Assembly (NCBI GenBank): GCA_964404255.1
Contig: CAYOJJ010000019.1
Coordinates: 1 to 64,000 of the forward strand
Length of the DNA stretch: 64,000 bases
Reading direction: 5' to 3'
DNA from: JAFDZW01 sp964404255
GTDB lineage: Bacteria; Bacteroidota; Ignavibacteria; Palsa-1295
Positions 27,558-37,445 of this stretch are shown piece after piece. Both the position numbers and the translations under genes were made by a program. The notes beneath the pieces are model-generated. The model searched no databases. It was not told the origin of the DNA and was given only the letters and a program-made list of their open reading frames with translations. Numbering within the stretch: position 1 is the stretch's first letter; each line of letters starts with the position of its first letter.

Positions 27558-28106
27558 ATGATCATTCTCGGAATCGACCCCGGTACCATCATAACGGGCT
27601 ACGGGGTTGTCTCGGTAGAAGGCCGCTCGTCGGGCAAATTCTCCGTGGTGGAGTTCGGGCAGATCGAAGCCAAAAAGCTCGATGCGATGCCAAAACGCCT
27701 GGCAACGATCTTCACCCGGCTGCAAGCCGTTATTAACCGTACCTCGCCCGATGAATGCGCCATTGAAACGGCCTTTTATGATAAGAACATTCAGTCGAGT
27801 ATGAAACTTGGTCAGGCCCGCGGTGTTGCTCTAACGGCCGCGGAATTAGCCGGGCTTTCTATCGCCGAATATGCGCCTCGGGTTATCAAAAAAGCGGTGA
27901 CCGGCAACGGGAATGCCTCGAAAGCCCAGGTGGAATTTATGATTAGAAAGCTACTGACTCTTTCCGACGAGGAAAAGAAATTACCCGATGCTTTCGATGC
28001 ATTGGCCGTGGCTATCACTCATGCATTACGCAGGGGCGATCAGAACAAGATCGCCGGAAATTGGAAAGAATTCATCTCAGCTCATCCCGAACGCATCAAA
28101 CGATAA
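27558..28106 (+). CDS. ruvC: crossover junction endodeoxyribonuclease
   Basis: RuvC resolves Holliday junctions as a dimer. The four catalytic acids are D7 (ILGIDPGT), E70 (ECAIETAFYDKN), D144 and D147 (LPDAFDALAVAITH), matching D7, E66, D138 and D141 of the E. coli enzyme. At 182 aa from ATG 27558 it is the usual length; the earlier TTG adds 21 unrelated residues and lies upstream of the promoter element. It is followed after three bases by an exported protein gene, an operon partner with no obvious link to recombination. Confidence 0.96.
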   Translation: MIILGIDPGTIITGYGVVSVEGRSSGKFSVVEFGQIEAKKLDAMPKRLATIFTRLQAVINRTSPDECAIETAFYDKNIQSSMKLGQARGVALTAAELAGLSIAEYAPRVIKKAVTGNGNASKAQVEFMIRKLLTLSDEEKKLPDAFDALAVAITHALRRGDQNKIAGNWKEFISAHPERIKR

Positions 28107-28109
28107 TCT

Positions 28110-29315
28110 ATGACAAAGACCATATCCCGGTACCTTCTTTTATTTCTGCTCTGTATTTCTTCATCGGTCTTTGCACAAATGCGGCCCCAGGATCTATCCC
28201 GCGACTTCGTTGTCAAGCTGGTGATGAAGGATACCACAGAGTTCTTCGGTATTGTCCTGCAGCGGCCGGTGCCGGATCGAATTGTTTTCCAGACCCGCTA
28301 TGGCCGGTTGGAAATTCCATTACAGGATATCGATTATGCTGTCGATTACCGGTTCAACTTTGTCCTTAAAGATGAGTTGACGCAAACAGCGGCAAAAAAT
28401 GCGGTCGATATTCAGAAAAATAATGTAGCGCAGTTTTTACATCAATCCAAGGCCGATTACTATTCCATCGTTCAAACCTCAACGCACGATGCCTTCCGCG
28501 GCAATCTCTATCAGTTCGACGATAGCGCGCATGTAATTCTTGCTACCGATTGGGGCGATCTTTTCTTTACTTATCCGGTCATTTCCTATATCGATAACTT
28601 CGATGGGAAAGGGTCTAAGAAGAAAAATTTCTTTACGACAACCTATCTGACGGTTAAAGACCCTCGTGCTTCGCAGGCTTTTATTACTCCTACAGCCCTA
28701 CCATACGGCGCCGGTAATCATTTCCTTGCCGATTATTTACTTGGCGGCTTGCAGGCAAACTTTGGGATCACCGATTGGCTCTCGACAAATTTCGGCGGAG
28801 TGTTTCTTCCATTAAAAAATAATATTATCGTCGGTACGGCCGGATTTAAGGTCACTCCCTATGAAAGCGAACTATGGCATATCGCCGCGGGGACGCAGGG
28901 CTTATACTCCGAAGTAGTCAATACGACCCGCCTGGGAATGGTCTTTGGCGAAGTAACCTATGGAAGATGGGATGCTAATCTTACGTTAATGGCTGGTGCG
29001 ACGTGGAAGAATGCTGTAGATTCGAACGGACTTCGGTACAATGCCCAGGATAATATTTTTGCTATTGCCGGATCGGAACGGGCGGGAGAAAATCTTAAAT
29101 TGAATCTCGAACTCTTCTTTATAACCAATTTCCAGATCGTGCCGGTATTAGCCTCTATCCGATATTTTCAGGAAAACCTGACGATAGATGTCGGTGTCGT
29201 TTTCTCGCTCTATCAATCCGGCGCCGCGCATAATATAAAAACGCTTGGCGAATATGTCTTCAATGCCAGCGACTTTCCGCTGATACCACTTATCAGCGGC
29301 AGTTATCATTTCTAA
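28110..29315 (+). CDS. exported outer-membrane-like protein of unknown function
   Basis: A 401-residue protein with a signal peptide (MTKTISRYLLLFLLCISSSVFAQ). The N-terminal part (FVVKLVMKDTTEFFGIVLQR, RIVFQTRYGRLEIPLQDI) resembles the small beta domain that many Bacteroidota proteins carry ahead of a barrel. The second half has alternating hydrophobic strands with Tyr, Gly and Asn turns (GLQANFGITDWLSTNFGG and similar) and ends in ISGSYHF with a terminal Phe, as outer-membrane barrels do. The role is unknown. It starts three bases after ruvC and is followed by a bidirectional terminator. Confidence 0.75.
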   Translation: MTKTISRYLLLFLLCISSSVFAQMRPQDLSRDFVVKLVMKDTTEFFGIVLQRPVPDRIVFQTRYGRLEIPLQDIDYAVDYRFNFVLKDELTQTAAKNAVDIQKNNVAQFLHQSKADYYSIVQTSTHDAFRGNLYQFDDSAHVILATDWGDLFFTYPVISYIDNFDGKGSKKKNFFTTTYLTVKDPRASQAFITPTALPYGAGNHFLADYLLGGLQANFGITDWLSTNFGGVFLPLKNNIIVGTAGFKVTPYESELWHIAAGTQGLYSEVVNTTRLGMVFGEVTYGRWDANLTLMAGATWKNAVDSNGLRYNAQDNIFAIAGSERAGENLKLNLELFFITNFQIVPVLASIRYFQENLTIDVGVVFSLYQSGAAHNIKTLGEYVFNASDFPLIPLISGSYHF

Positions 29316-29330
29316 GTACATCGCTTAGAT

Positions 29331-29362
29331 AAAAAAAGAGCGGCTATTGGCCGCTCTTTTTT
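29331..29362. terminator. bidirectional terminator between convergent genes
   Basis: AAAAAAGAGCGGC pairs with GCCGCTCTTTTTT across TATTG. It lies between the stops at 29315 (plus) and 29385 (minus). Confidence 0.92.
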
Positions 29363-29384
29363 GAATGTAGTTTCTTTTAGGAGA

Positions 29385-32300
29385 TCATTGGATAAGAAGT
29401 TCTTTTGTCACCGTCTGCTCTCCATCGGTAAGTGCTATCTGATACACTCCGGCGCTGATCGAAGCCGGAACAGCCATAGTATAGCGATCATCCGTCATCG
29501 CAGATGAAGACGATATGATGACCTGGCCGAGATTATTATAGAGCGTATATCGAATAACGGCATCGCCTTTGAACGTGAGCCCTGAAACCGTCAGATGTTT
29601 TCCGCGGAATGCCGGGTTCGGGTAAACGGCCATAGATGCTAATGGTGCGGTCATCACTTTATCCACCGGTGCAGCAGCATCAAATATTTCAATATCGTCC
29701 ACCCCTGCTTCAACAATAGTACCCGCACGCGGATTTTGCTGAGGATATACTTGCGGTGTTACCGCATCGCTCGGGACAAATCGCAGCATTATTTTAGTGG
29801 CCGTCGAAGCTCCTACATCTTTCAGGCGCAATACATACGGCTTCCATCCTTTAGTTGAAAGGGTAGTATTTTGTAATGACTTCCAGGACGTACCATTGGT
29901 CGAATAGTAGGTTTTCCAGACAGGACCTCCGGCATTGGTGCCGGCATCGTTGCTGAAATAATACCAGAAGCGGACGACCGGATCGCTAAGACCACTGAGA
30001 CTATATTCCGGAGTGATTAATGTTTTAGTCCCACCGGTAATAGCATCGGCCAGGGCATTTTGAGTATTCTGATTACCGGTAATAAGACATCTGCCGGTGC
30101 CGGTTACACTATGATCGCTATCCTGCTGTACATATTCTGCAGACCCGGAGACCAAGGTACCATATGGTACATCCATAGTCCAGAATCCTTTGCCTTTCTC
30201 GGAGTCCAGAGCGAACTGCCAGCCGGTTTCATCTTCGCAATTATCGAGCATCTTGGAGCTGTAGCCAACCAGGAAATAATAAGGCTCGCTCTTGTACATT
30301 GGGAATACGGCATTACCCGCAGTAGTAAAGGTAGTACCGGCACTAAGGTAATATCTGACAGCCGTCTGGGCAGGTGCCTTTGGAATAGCTCCGGTATAAG
30401 TATCGCCTGAGGTTTTCTGCAGGAGTGCGGATTTGTATGAGGCTCCTTTATCGGTTGAGTAATAAACCACAACCGAATCCGGATTGATACCGCCAACAGG
30501 GCCATTATACTTGATCGTCGCCTGTACCGGATAACTCGGGGCAAGAGCATCGGCATCGGCAACCGGAATAACATTCATATCGAAATAATTTTGAATGCCG
30601 ACATTATGAAGCTGGAATGCCTTTAAAATTTGCTCTGCATGGGGTGTGCCGTCAGCGAGATTGTTATTATCGTCATCGCTAAGAAGAAACGCATGAAGCA
30701 CATCGACGAACGCTTCTTCCATCGAACCCGGATCGTTGTATCCGTTGCCATCCGGAGCGAGGTATTGGGCTTTTGTAAATAAATTTTCGGCCGTCGATAA
30801 ACCGATCGATTTTACCAGATCCCAGACGGCTCCGCTAATGATCATACCGGTGATATGTCCATCGGGATCGATATTCTTAGGCCAGGTCTTGGTATTATTA
30901 CTATTACGAAGAGTATTATTACCGCTGCTGAAAAACCCGTATCCGATGATTGGGTCATTACGAAGCAGGTTGCTCGAAAGATCGGCAAACCCTTCATCAA
31001 GCCCTCTATCGACCATGCCCTGTTTACCCGCAGCCTGATAGCGCATCAGGTTTACCCGATGTCCGAATTCATGCTCGACCACGTCGGGGATCATTGCGGT
31101 ATTATTGCACCCTCCGCTCTTAATAAAGAAGTTTAATGAGTTGGAAGAAGCATCGAAGAATGCATTGCAGGAGTTATCGATATTAATATTCACATTGACC
31201 CGGTTATTAATTTTCGTGAGTTTAGGATCGATAACATTAATATGACGGCGTGCTATATTAATTGAATTGGCGACATCGCGCTCGGCCGGATCGGAATTGC
31301 TATCATCCCACAGTACATCTACCGGACCGCTATCGAACGTCTTTGTTATTTTTCCATTCGAACCGCCATCCTGGCGCAAGACTCTGAAATAGGGTCCGGC
31401 GAATTGAGTGGTAAGGGTTACAGGGTATGTCGTCTCCGTGCTCCAAACACCATTGCTATCGGTAATAAGGGTCGAACCGTTAACGGTAACATTAACGCCT
31501 CCAAGCCCGACGGTAGTTAATGTATCGGTCGGTTTCTTTAAGTGTACTTTTGCTAAGACGCGGCCGGTAACACTCTCGAGCGGAGTGTTAGTAATAGCAA
31601 GAGGATCATGATCTTTTACGATGGGTTCTTCGGCAGTAAGAATCGTTGGTGAACCAACCGGTTCCGTTCCGAAATTGCAAACGATCATATCGAGCTTTTG
31701 AAGGATTTCTCCGGTCGTCGCATCGATCGTATACCGCCATTGGTGAAAACCATCCGAGAGGATCGTCTCATAGGCGAGGGTAATATCATCCGGGCCCGGG
31801 AAACAGGCGTAGATCAGCGAGGGCGATTCGGTCAGGCTATAAGTAGAGCCATACTCGTTAGTATAAGCCTTCGCTGCGACCGATAGTGCGGTAGCCGCAT
31901 CGAAGGAGGGTGCCGCGACGTTCGGCTCACTGTTCGGCACATTCGAACGAATAAGGATCACCTTGCCATTATCGGCGCCGATATGCACGTGCATACTACG
32001 ATCGCGTAACGGGATACCGTTAAAACTTGCCTGAAAATTAGAATGCCAGGAGTTACCCGTTTCAATGGTTGCTAACGGAGTAATGGAAACTCCGGAAGAT
32101 ATCTGCAGCATCGGGAGCACCGAATTCTGCAAATAGGTTGTCGCTGTTTGCTCGATAACGGCAGCGTTCTGACGGTCGAATCCGGCGATAAGAGGCTGAG
32201 CTTCGGCAGGATTTCCCCGAAGCACCTGGGCCGAACCGCTATGGGTTACAGCAACAAGCGAAAGGGTATTGGCCGAACGGCTCGATACCAATGAGGAAAG

Positions 32301-32429
32301 CTGGGCTTTCGATAACGAAGGCCTGGTGGTAACAGTAGTTGCCCGCAGCGATTGGGAGTGTACTGAAGATGAAAGCGTTAGCATTGCCACCCCACCGATA
32401 AGCAGGGCTCGAAAATTACGTAAGATCAT
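29385..32429 (-). CDS. secreted M36 (fungalysin)-like zinc metalloprotease with T9SS domain
   Basis: A 1014-residue exported protease. Signal peptide to about residue 25, then an FTP/PepSY-like propeptide (ASFNGIPLRDRSMHVHI near 133, WRYTIDATTGEIL near 231) that in this family keeps the enzyme inactive until secreted. A carboxypeptidase-regulatory-like beta domain spans about 285-350. The zinc site is HEFGH at 453-457, with the downstream Glu likely E479 in GLDEGFADL. Beta-sandwich domains and a type A T9SS domain (VYPNPAFRGK...GVYQIALTDGEQ) follow. Compared with classical fungalysins the catalytic region is short, so the M36 label is by motif order rather than full similarity. Confidence 0.87.
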   Translation of the reverse strand: MILRNFRALLIGGVAMLTLSSSVHSQSLRATTVTTRPSLSKAQLSSLVSSRSANTLSLVAVTHSGSAQVLRGNPAEAQPLIAGFDRQNAAVIEQTATTYLQNSVLPMLQISSGVSITPLATIETGNSWHSNFQASFNGIPLRDRSMHVHIGADNGKVILIRSNVPNSEPNVAAPSFDAATALSVAAKAYTNEYGSTYSLTESPSLIYACFPGPDDITLAYETILSDGFHQWRYTIDATTGEILQKLDMIVCNFGTEPVGSPTILTAEEPIVKDHDPLAITNTPLESVTGRVLAKVHLKKPTDTLTTVGLGGVNVTVNGSTLITDSNGVWSTETTYPVTLTTQFAGPYFRVLRQDGGSNGKITKTFDSGPVDVLWDDSNSDPAERDVANSINIARRHINVIDPKLTKINNRVNVNINIDNSCNAFFDASSNSLNFFIKSGGCNNTAMIPDVVEHEFGHRVNLMRYQAAGKQGMVDRGLDEGFADLSSNLLRNDPIIGYGFFSSGNNTLRNSNNTKTWPKNIDPDGHITGMIISGAVWDLVKSIGLSTAENLFTKAQYLAPDGNGYNDPGSMEEAFVDVLHAFLLSDDDNNNLADGTPHAEQILKAFQLHNVGIQNYFDMNVIPVADADALAPSYPVQATIKYNGPVGGINPDSVVVYYSTDKGASYKSALLQKTSGDTYTGAIPKAPAQTAVRYYLSAGTTFTTAGNAVFPMYKSEPYYFLVGYSSKMLDNCEDETGWQFALDSEKGKGFWTMDVPYGTLVSGSAEYVQQDSDHSVTGTGRCLITGNQNTQNALADAITGGTKTLITPEYSLSGLSDPVVRFWYYFSNDAGTNAGGPVWKTYYSTNGTSWKSLQNTTLSTKGWKPYVLRLKDVGASTATKIMLRFVPSDAVTPQVYPQQNPRAGTIVEAGVDDIEIFDAAAPVDKVMTAPLASMAVYPNPAFRGKHLTVSGLTFKGDAVIRYTLYNNLGQVIISSSSAMTDDRYTMAVPASISAGVYQIALTDGEQTVTKELLIQ

Positions 32430-32454
32430 TAGTGATTAGTAGCCTTTCTTGGTT

Positions 32455-32485
32455 CTTGAGAAATAACACTTCAGTAATAGTTTTG
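32455..32485 (+). promoter_or_regulatory. promoter with TTG -33 box and TAGTTTTG -7 element
   Basis: TTG at 32456-32458, 19 bases, then TAGTTTTG at 32478-32485, close to the Bacteroidota consensus in both boxes and spacing. It would give a leader of about 115 bases to the propeller gene at 32608. Confidence 0.65.
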
Positions 32486-32607
32486 TTTTACTTCGAAGCC
32501 TGAATGAACTACTTCTCATGGAATATTAATAGTCGTCACAGAGCTCTATTTTCTTCGATTTTCATGTAACCCAATGGCTTACCAAGCGTTGTTACTGGCA
32601 GGAGTCT

Positions 32608-34683
32608 ATGAAAAGAATTATTATTTGTGCAGCTATTTGTCTTTCAGTCATCTTGCCTTTACGGTTGGCTGCGCAGGGGGTTTTGTGGGAGAAATTATCC
32701 AATCCGGGAGAAACTCCACCAATAAATTGCCTTTATGTTGATGGCCAAAAAATCTATGCCGGTGGAATGTTTGGCTCTTTTTATCGGAGTACCGATGAGG
32801 GGCAAACCTGGGAGAAGATAGATACTCTCTGGAAAGATACACCTATCCGGGCCATTATGGGGAGAGATTCTTTCCTGACGGTAATTACCGATACCGGGAT
32901 GTATCGTTCGCTTACCTATGGCAATCTTTGGGCGCCCATCTATATTAGGCCAAGAAATCATATCAATTATAAGACTATTTTTTATAAGGGGGCCGTCTTC
33001 TACGGGAGTATAATTGTAGGCTTATACGAGAGTATCGATTCCTTTAAGACTCGTCATGGCATTTTCCCTGGTGATATTACCTGTCTTTATATTGCGGATG
33101 ATACTCTTTATGCGGGTACTACATCCGGGGTGATACAGATATATAAGACAGATGATACTTCTTTTGCCTACCGGTCAATGAATACAGGTTTTATTGTTCA
33201 TTCTCCGGACTATAACGTAAGCGGGTTTGCTGAAGTCCATGGAGTATTGTATTGTGTAACCGATAGCGGTTTCTTTCGCCGAAACCCAGCAGGCAAGTGG
33301 GAGCAGGTGAATGCCCTTATTAAAAGCGCCGAAATATTTGGCGGTACTATCCAATGCCTGCAGGCGATCGATAAATATATTATAGCGGGTACGAACACGG
33401 GATTATTACGTTCGGAAGATGAAGGCGAGCATTGGGAAAAAGTAAGTCCGGAGATCAACGATACGATCAGAGATATTGTCGTCGTTGGTACAACGCTGAT
33501 TGCCAGTTCGCATTTTTCTGTCTATCGTTCTACCGATAATGGGGCTACCTGGAAAGCCTCTGTCTCAGGCCTCACCTATCGATTGTATCCGGTAAGTTGC
33601 ATGGCTGCATCCGGCAATACTCTATATAGCGGCACCGATGGAGGCGGCGTTTATCTCAGTACGAATAGCGGCATAAGCTGGTTTGCAAATAATGGGGGCC
33701 TGCCTTCATTGTCAGTTAGAACTCTTGCGGTCAAAGATAATGAAGTTATCGCTGCTACTTCCAATGGAATAAATGTATTTTCCGGCAATACCTGGCAATT
33801 AAGAAATGAAGGTCTCCCCAGCACGGCAGTCTATACTCTGACTCCCACCGCAACGGGTATCATTGCCGGCACCGGTTCGGGTGGTATCGCTCAAAAGAAT
33901 GACGGCGATTCCGTCTGGCATTCGCTTGGTAAAGTAACGAAGTCCTACCCGGTGATTGCTGTTACCGTAACTGAGAATGGTTATCTTGCCGGTACCAATG
34001 GCGCCGGCTCATACCGAAGTACCGATGCCGGAAATAGTTGGCAGCCGCTACCGGATATCACCGATCAGCGTGTCACCGCCTTTGCGCAAATAGATAACGA
34101 TCTCTTTGCTTCGACCGGCGGCAGTGGTGTCTTTCATTCCTCGGACGCAGGAGAACATTGGGAAGCCATTAATACAGGCCTTACCGATAAAAAGGTTACT
34201 ACCATACTCGCATTCGGTATATTGCTATTTGCCGCTACCGATCATGGTATTTTTGAAAGCAGTGATCTCGGTAAGAGTTGGCAGCAGCAAAATGCCGGGT
34301 TAGAAAATATGACGATGGCTTCGCTTTCGCGTGCCCCATCTTATATTTATGCTTCGACGAAGGGCGCGGGTATTTACCGGGCCTATCTCGGCGAAGGAAG
34401 GTCGGTCTCTGCTGCGCCCCAGCCCTCGATCTACCTGTTTCCGAACCCGGCAACTACCCAATTGCATATCGATTGGAGTGCAATAAAAAATGTACCGGCG
34501 GTGCATCTACGGATCTATTCTATTCTTGGTGTACTAGTATATGATGCCGTGTATCCGGTATCGCAATCTGCTCCGTCACTAACAGCAGATATTCATTCAT
34601 TGCCGCCCGGCAGTTACAGTGTCTCGATCGATACTGACGGCGGCAGTACCACTCAACGGCTCCTCATACTTGCTCATGATTAA
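32608..34683 (+). CDS. secreted beta-propeller protein with T9SS domain, tandem paralogue 1
   Basis: A 691-residue exported protein with signal peptide MKRIIICAAICLSVILPLRL(AAQ). Asp-box repeats run the whole length (STDEGQTW, SEDEGEHW, STDNGATW, STNSGISW, STDAGNSW, SSDAGEHW, SSDLGKSW). The C-terminal 80 residues are a type A T9SS domain (YLFPNPATTQL...GSYSVSIDTDGG). An AGGAG ribosome site lies at 32600-32604, unusually good for this genome. The next gene, a clear paralogue, starts four bases after its stop. Function unknown; a surface-bound or released binding protein is the most one can infer. Confidence 0.88.
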   Translation: MKRIIICAAICLSVILPLRLAAQGVLWEKLSNPGETPPINCLYVDGQKIYAGGMFGSFYRSTDEGQTWEKIDTLWKDTPIRAIMGRDSFLTVITDTGMYRSLTYGNLWAPIYIRPRNHINYKTIFYKGAVFYGSIIVGLYESIDSFKTRHGIFPGDITCLYIADDTLYAGTTSGVIQIYKTDDTSFAYRSMNTGFIVHSPDYNVSGFAEVHGVLYCVTDSGFFRRNPAGKWEQVNALIKSAEIFGGTIQCLQAIDKYIIAGTNTGLLRSEDEGEHWEKVSPEINDTIRDIVVVGTTLIASSHFSVYRSTDNGATWKASVSGLTYRLYPVSCMAASGNTLYSGTDGGGVYLSTNSGISWFANNGGLPSLSVRTLAVKDNEVIAATSNGINVFSGNTWQLRNEGLPSTAVYTLTPTATGIIAGTGSGGIAQKNDGDSVWHSLGKVTKSYPVIAVTVTENGYLAGTNGAGSYRSTDAGNSWQPLPDITDQRVTAFAQIDNDLFASTGGSGVFHSSDAGEHWEAINTGLTDKKVTTILAFGILLFAATDHGIFESSDLGKSWQQQNAGLENMTMASLSRAPSYIYASTKGAGIYRAYLGEGRSVSAAPQPSIYLFPNPATTQLHIDWSAIKNVPAVHLRIYSILGVLVYDAVYPVSQSAPSLTADIHSLPPGSYSVSIDTDGGSTTQRLLILAHD

Positions 34684-34687
34684 TTGT

Positions 34688-36784
34688 ATGGTTCGTCTTG
34701 GAATTATCCTACTGGTGGTAAGCTTTTGTGCTTCTACTGGTTTTTGCCAACCATTGCAATGGGAAAAACTTATCAATCCGGGAGAGTGCCCGCCGATCAT
34801 GTGTTCGTATGTGGATAGTACTACCGTGTACCTTGGTACAAAGTTTGGAACGGTATTCCGGTCAACTGATGAAGGGTTGAGTTGGTCACAATTAAACGAG
34901 CCATGGAAAGATGTACGTATTCAAGGTGTTGCTGCCCGGCATGACTCGATCTACGTCGCTACTGATTCGTCGCTCTATTGGAGCAGCGATAATGGTAAGA
35001 CCTGGACATGGGTGGATAATTTCATGCATTATCATGGCGAATTATTTCCCTGCTATGGAGGGCCGCTGGGGATTGAAGGAAATAGGTTACTTATAGGCAC
35101 TCAATTTAGTAGTTGTCTTTCTACCGAGTTACCTCCGCATGCACCGTTTAAAAGAGAATGTGGCGGCGGTCCTAGTATAGTTCTAACCATTTTTACTTCG
35201 AAGGCACATGGAAGCTTCGTTGGACAGACAATTGGCGGCTTATTTCAGGATTCAGCTCAGGATGGTATGCAATGGGAAATGAAAGACACCGGTTACCCAA
35301 AACTTAGCGATATTTATTTCGGTGTGCAGGCAATCTGTGAACTCGGTGGAAGTTTTTTCACGGTAACTGATAGCGGATTTTTCCGCTCCGATGATGGTAC
35401 CGATCACTGGTCATTGGTTAACACTGTGCTTAAGAGCGGTTTTGCCTACGTTGGTAACACGTATGCTCTCGTTTCACATGATAATTATTTATTTGCGGGT
35501 ACCGATAGTGGTATTCTTCGTTCATCGAATAAGGGGGCAAGCTGGCAACTCGTTAATGCCGATATTACCGATACCGTGCGTACTCTTGCCGTTGTCGGTA
35601 ATACCCTTCTGGCCGGCACCCACTTCTGTGTCTATCGCTCGACCGATAATGGTGACACTTGGAAACCGTCTATCTCCGGATTAACCTACCGGCTTTATCC
35701 GGTAACCTGCTTTGCCCCGGCCAATAAAAAACTTTATGGCGGTACCGATGGCGGTGGAGTGTATGCCAGCACGAACGAGGGATTAAGCTGGTCGGCTGTC
35801 AACGGAGGATTATCCTCATTATCGGTCAGGGCATTGGCCTATCATGATAGCAGAGTCTATGCCGCCCTTCCAGAAGGGCCTGCCTATAATAGCGGTTCAT
35901 TATGGAATTTACAGATCGATGGGCTCTCTAATACTGCTTCCTATACTTTTTTTGAATCGGGTAGTATTCTTTATCTCGGTACAGGCCAGGGAGGAGTGTA
36001 CCGCTTACCGCCTGGTGATTCTCTCTGGCATGTAGTAGGAAAAAATCTCTCGTCAACGGCTATCGTTTCTATTACAACCTTCGGCTCGACTATTCTTGCC
36101 GGCACCAATGGCAGCGGCGCCTTCAGCAGCAATGACGACGGACAGAGCTGGCAAAGTATAACGGGTATAACCGATCAACGAGTAGTAGGTCTTGCTACCG
36201 TTGGTGATCAGCTTTTTGCAGGCACCGGAGGAAGCGGGGTATTCCGCTCGCTCGATGGTGGTGCTCATTGGGAAACTGTTAATAACGGCTTAACGAATCA
36301 GAAGGTACGTTCGCTCATCTCTTTTGGAGCGCTGCTTTTTGCAGCGACTGACGATGGAGTATTCGAAAGTAAGGATCAGGGGGCGAACTGGGTGCAGGAA
36401 AAGAATGGCTTGGAAACGGTGAAGATGGCTTCGCTGCGAATTGCCGGTACTTATATCTATGCTTCTACTAATGGATCGGGTATTTATAGGGCATATCTCG
36501 GTGAGCGCAAAGTGCCTTCACTAAAGAAAGAATCTGCGCAACTACAACTATATCCGAATCCGGCAGCAGAATCGGTTACGATCGTTATACCTGCAACTAT
36601 CCCAGGCGGAAGCAAGATCGCGGTAAGGGATGTGCTTGGGAATATCATCTACGAATCGAAGACACCATATGAAAAGATACCCGCTCTTGAACTGCCGTTA
36701 AGAGCTTTGGAATCGGGAAGTTACATTGTATCAATGACGGTGGGTGGTTCTGAGTATCTCGGACGATTAACAGTTGTTCACTAA
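34688..36784 (+). CDS. secreted beta-propeller protein with T9SS domain, tandem paralogue 2
   Basis: A 698-residue paralogue of the preceding gene. I chose ATG 34688, which lines up its signal peptide (MVRLGIILLVVSFCASTGFCQ) with that of the neighbour; an ATG at 34676 overlaps the neighbour's stop. The two proteins align end to end: both begin mature with WEKL.NPGE.PPI.C and share stretches such as SVYRSTDNG/CVYRSTDNG, SGLTYRLYPV and GTDGGGVY. Similarity is lowest in residues 80-220. A T9SS domain ends the protein (YPNPAAESV...GSYIVSMTVGG). It belongs to the same operon. Confidence 0.88.
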   Translation: MVRLGIILLVVSFCASTGFCQPLQWEKLINPGECPPIMCSYVDSTTVYLGTKFGTVFRSTDEGLSWSQLNEPWKDVRIQGVAARHDSIYVATDSSLYWSSDNGKTWTWVDNFMHYHGELFPCYGGPLGIEGNRLLIGTQFSSCLSTELPPHAPFKRECGGGPSIVLTIFTSKAHGSFVGQTIGGLFQDSAQDGMQWEMKDTGYPKLSDIYFGVQAICELGGSFFTVTDSGFFRSDDGTDHWSLVNTVLKSGFAYVGNTYALVSHDNYLFAGTDSGILRSSNKGASWQLVNADITDTVRTLAVVGNTLLAGTHFCVYRSTDNGDTWKPSISGLTYRLYPVTCFAPANKKLYGGTDGGGVYASTNEGLSWSAVNGGLSSLSVRALAYHDSRVYAALPEGPAYNSGSLWNLQIDGLSNTASYTFFESGSILYLGTGQGGVYRLPPGDSLWHVVGKNLSSTAIVSITTFGSTILAGTNGSGAFSSNDDGQSWQSITGITDQRVVGLATVGDQLFAGTGGSGVFRSLDGGAHWETVNNGLTNQKVRSLISFGALLFAATDDGVFESKDQGANWVQEKNGLETVKMASLRIAGTYIYASTNGSGIYRAYLGERKVPSLKKESAQLQLYPNPAAESVTIVIPATIPGGSKIAVRDVLGNIIYESKTPYEKIPALELPLRALESGSYIVSMTVGGSEYLGRLTVVH

Positions 36785-36844
36785 GCGGTGCCGAAACCGT
36801 TTGCTATAACCTGCGTTATAGTAACCATGAAACAGAATAAAGTT

Positions 36845-37300
36845 ATGAAAAAGCTAAGTATTCTCCTCGCATTTCTTACGTTTGCCGGTATTGGAGCCTC
36901 TGCCCAAGCCGAAGTACATTTCAAAGATGTCAGTTTTAAGGATGCCCAAAAACTGGCTGCTAAAGGAAAGAAGATCATCATGGTCGATCTTTATACCGAT
37001 TGGTGCGGCTGGTGCAAGCGCCTCGATAAAGATACCTATTCCAACGAGGATGTCGGTAAATATGCCGATGATAATTTTATTTCCCTCAAAGTGAATGCAG
37101 AAAAAGGCGAAGGGATCGACCTGGCAAAAAGTGGCAAGGTGAACGGATACCCCACGATCATTTTCTACAACGAGAAAGGTGAAGAGATCCACCGGCTGGT
37201 CGGGTACCAGAAGCCGAATGATTTCATCCAGACACTTCATGCGGCGGTAAGCAAGGGCGGATCTTCCGCTTCTACGGCGCCTTCGCGCAGCAGCCGCTGA
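36845..37300 (+). CDS. exported thioredoxin-like protein
   Basis: A 151-residue protein with a signal peptide MKKLSILLAFLTFAGIGASA(QA) from ATG 36845; the ATG at 36788 would put charged residues before it. The redox motif is WCGWC with C54 and C57, followed by the cis-Pro loop GYPTIIFYNEKGEEIHRLVGY. It resembles the thioredoxin_7/DUF255-like group that works in the periplasm on disulfides or in cytochrome c assembly. The last 15 residues are Ser/Ala-rich. It lies 60 bases after the propeller pair and may be co-transcribed. A strong terminator follows. Confidence 0.88.
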   Translation: MKKLSILLAFLTFAGIGASAQAEVHFKDVSFKDAQKLAAKGKKIIMVDLYTDWCGWCKRLDKDTYSNEDVGKYADDNFISLKVNAEKGEGIDLAKSGKVNGYPTIIFYNEKGEEIHRLVGYQKPNDFIQTLHAAVSKGGSSASTAPSRSSR

Positions 37301-37324
37301 TAAATAATGGATTGTAGTACTACC

Positions 37325-37350
37325 AGCCCCGGAATATCCGGGGCTTTTTT
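37325..37350 (+). terminator. terminator after the thioredoxin-like gene
   Basis: AGCCCCGGA pairs with TCCGGGGCT across ATA, followed by TTTTTT. Confidence 0.9.
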
Positions 37351-37445
37351 ATATAGGCCATGAATTTAAATTAAGCCTTTCGGGTGTAACTACTTGCCCC
37401 TAAGAGTGTTATTAGCAACAAATGATTACCATCTACCACCGTCAA

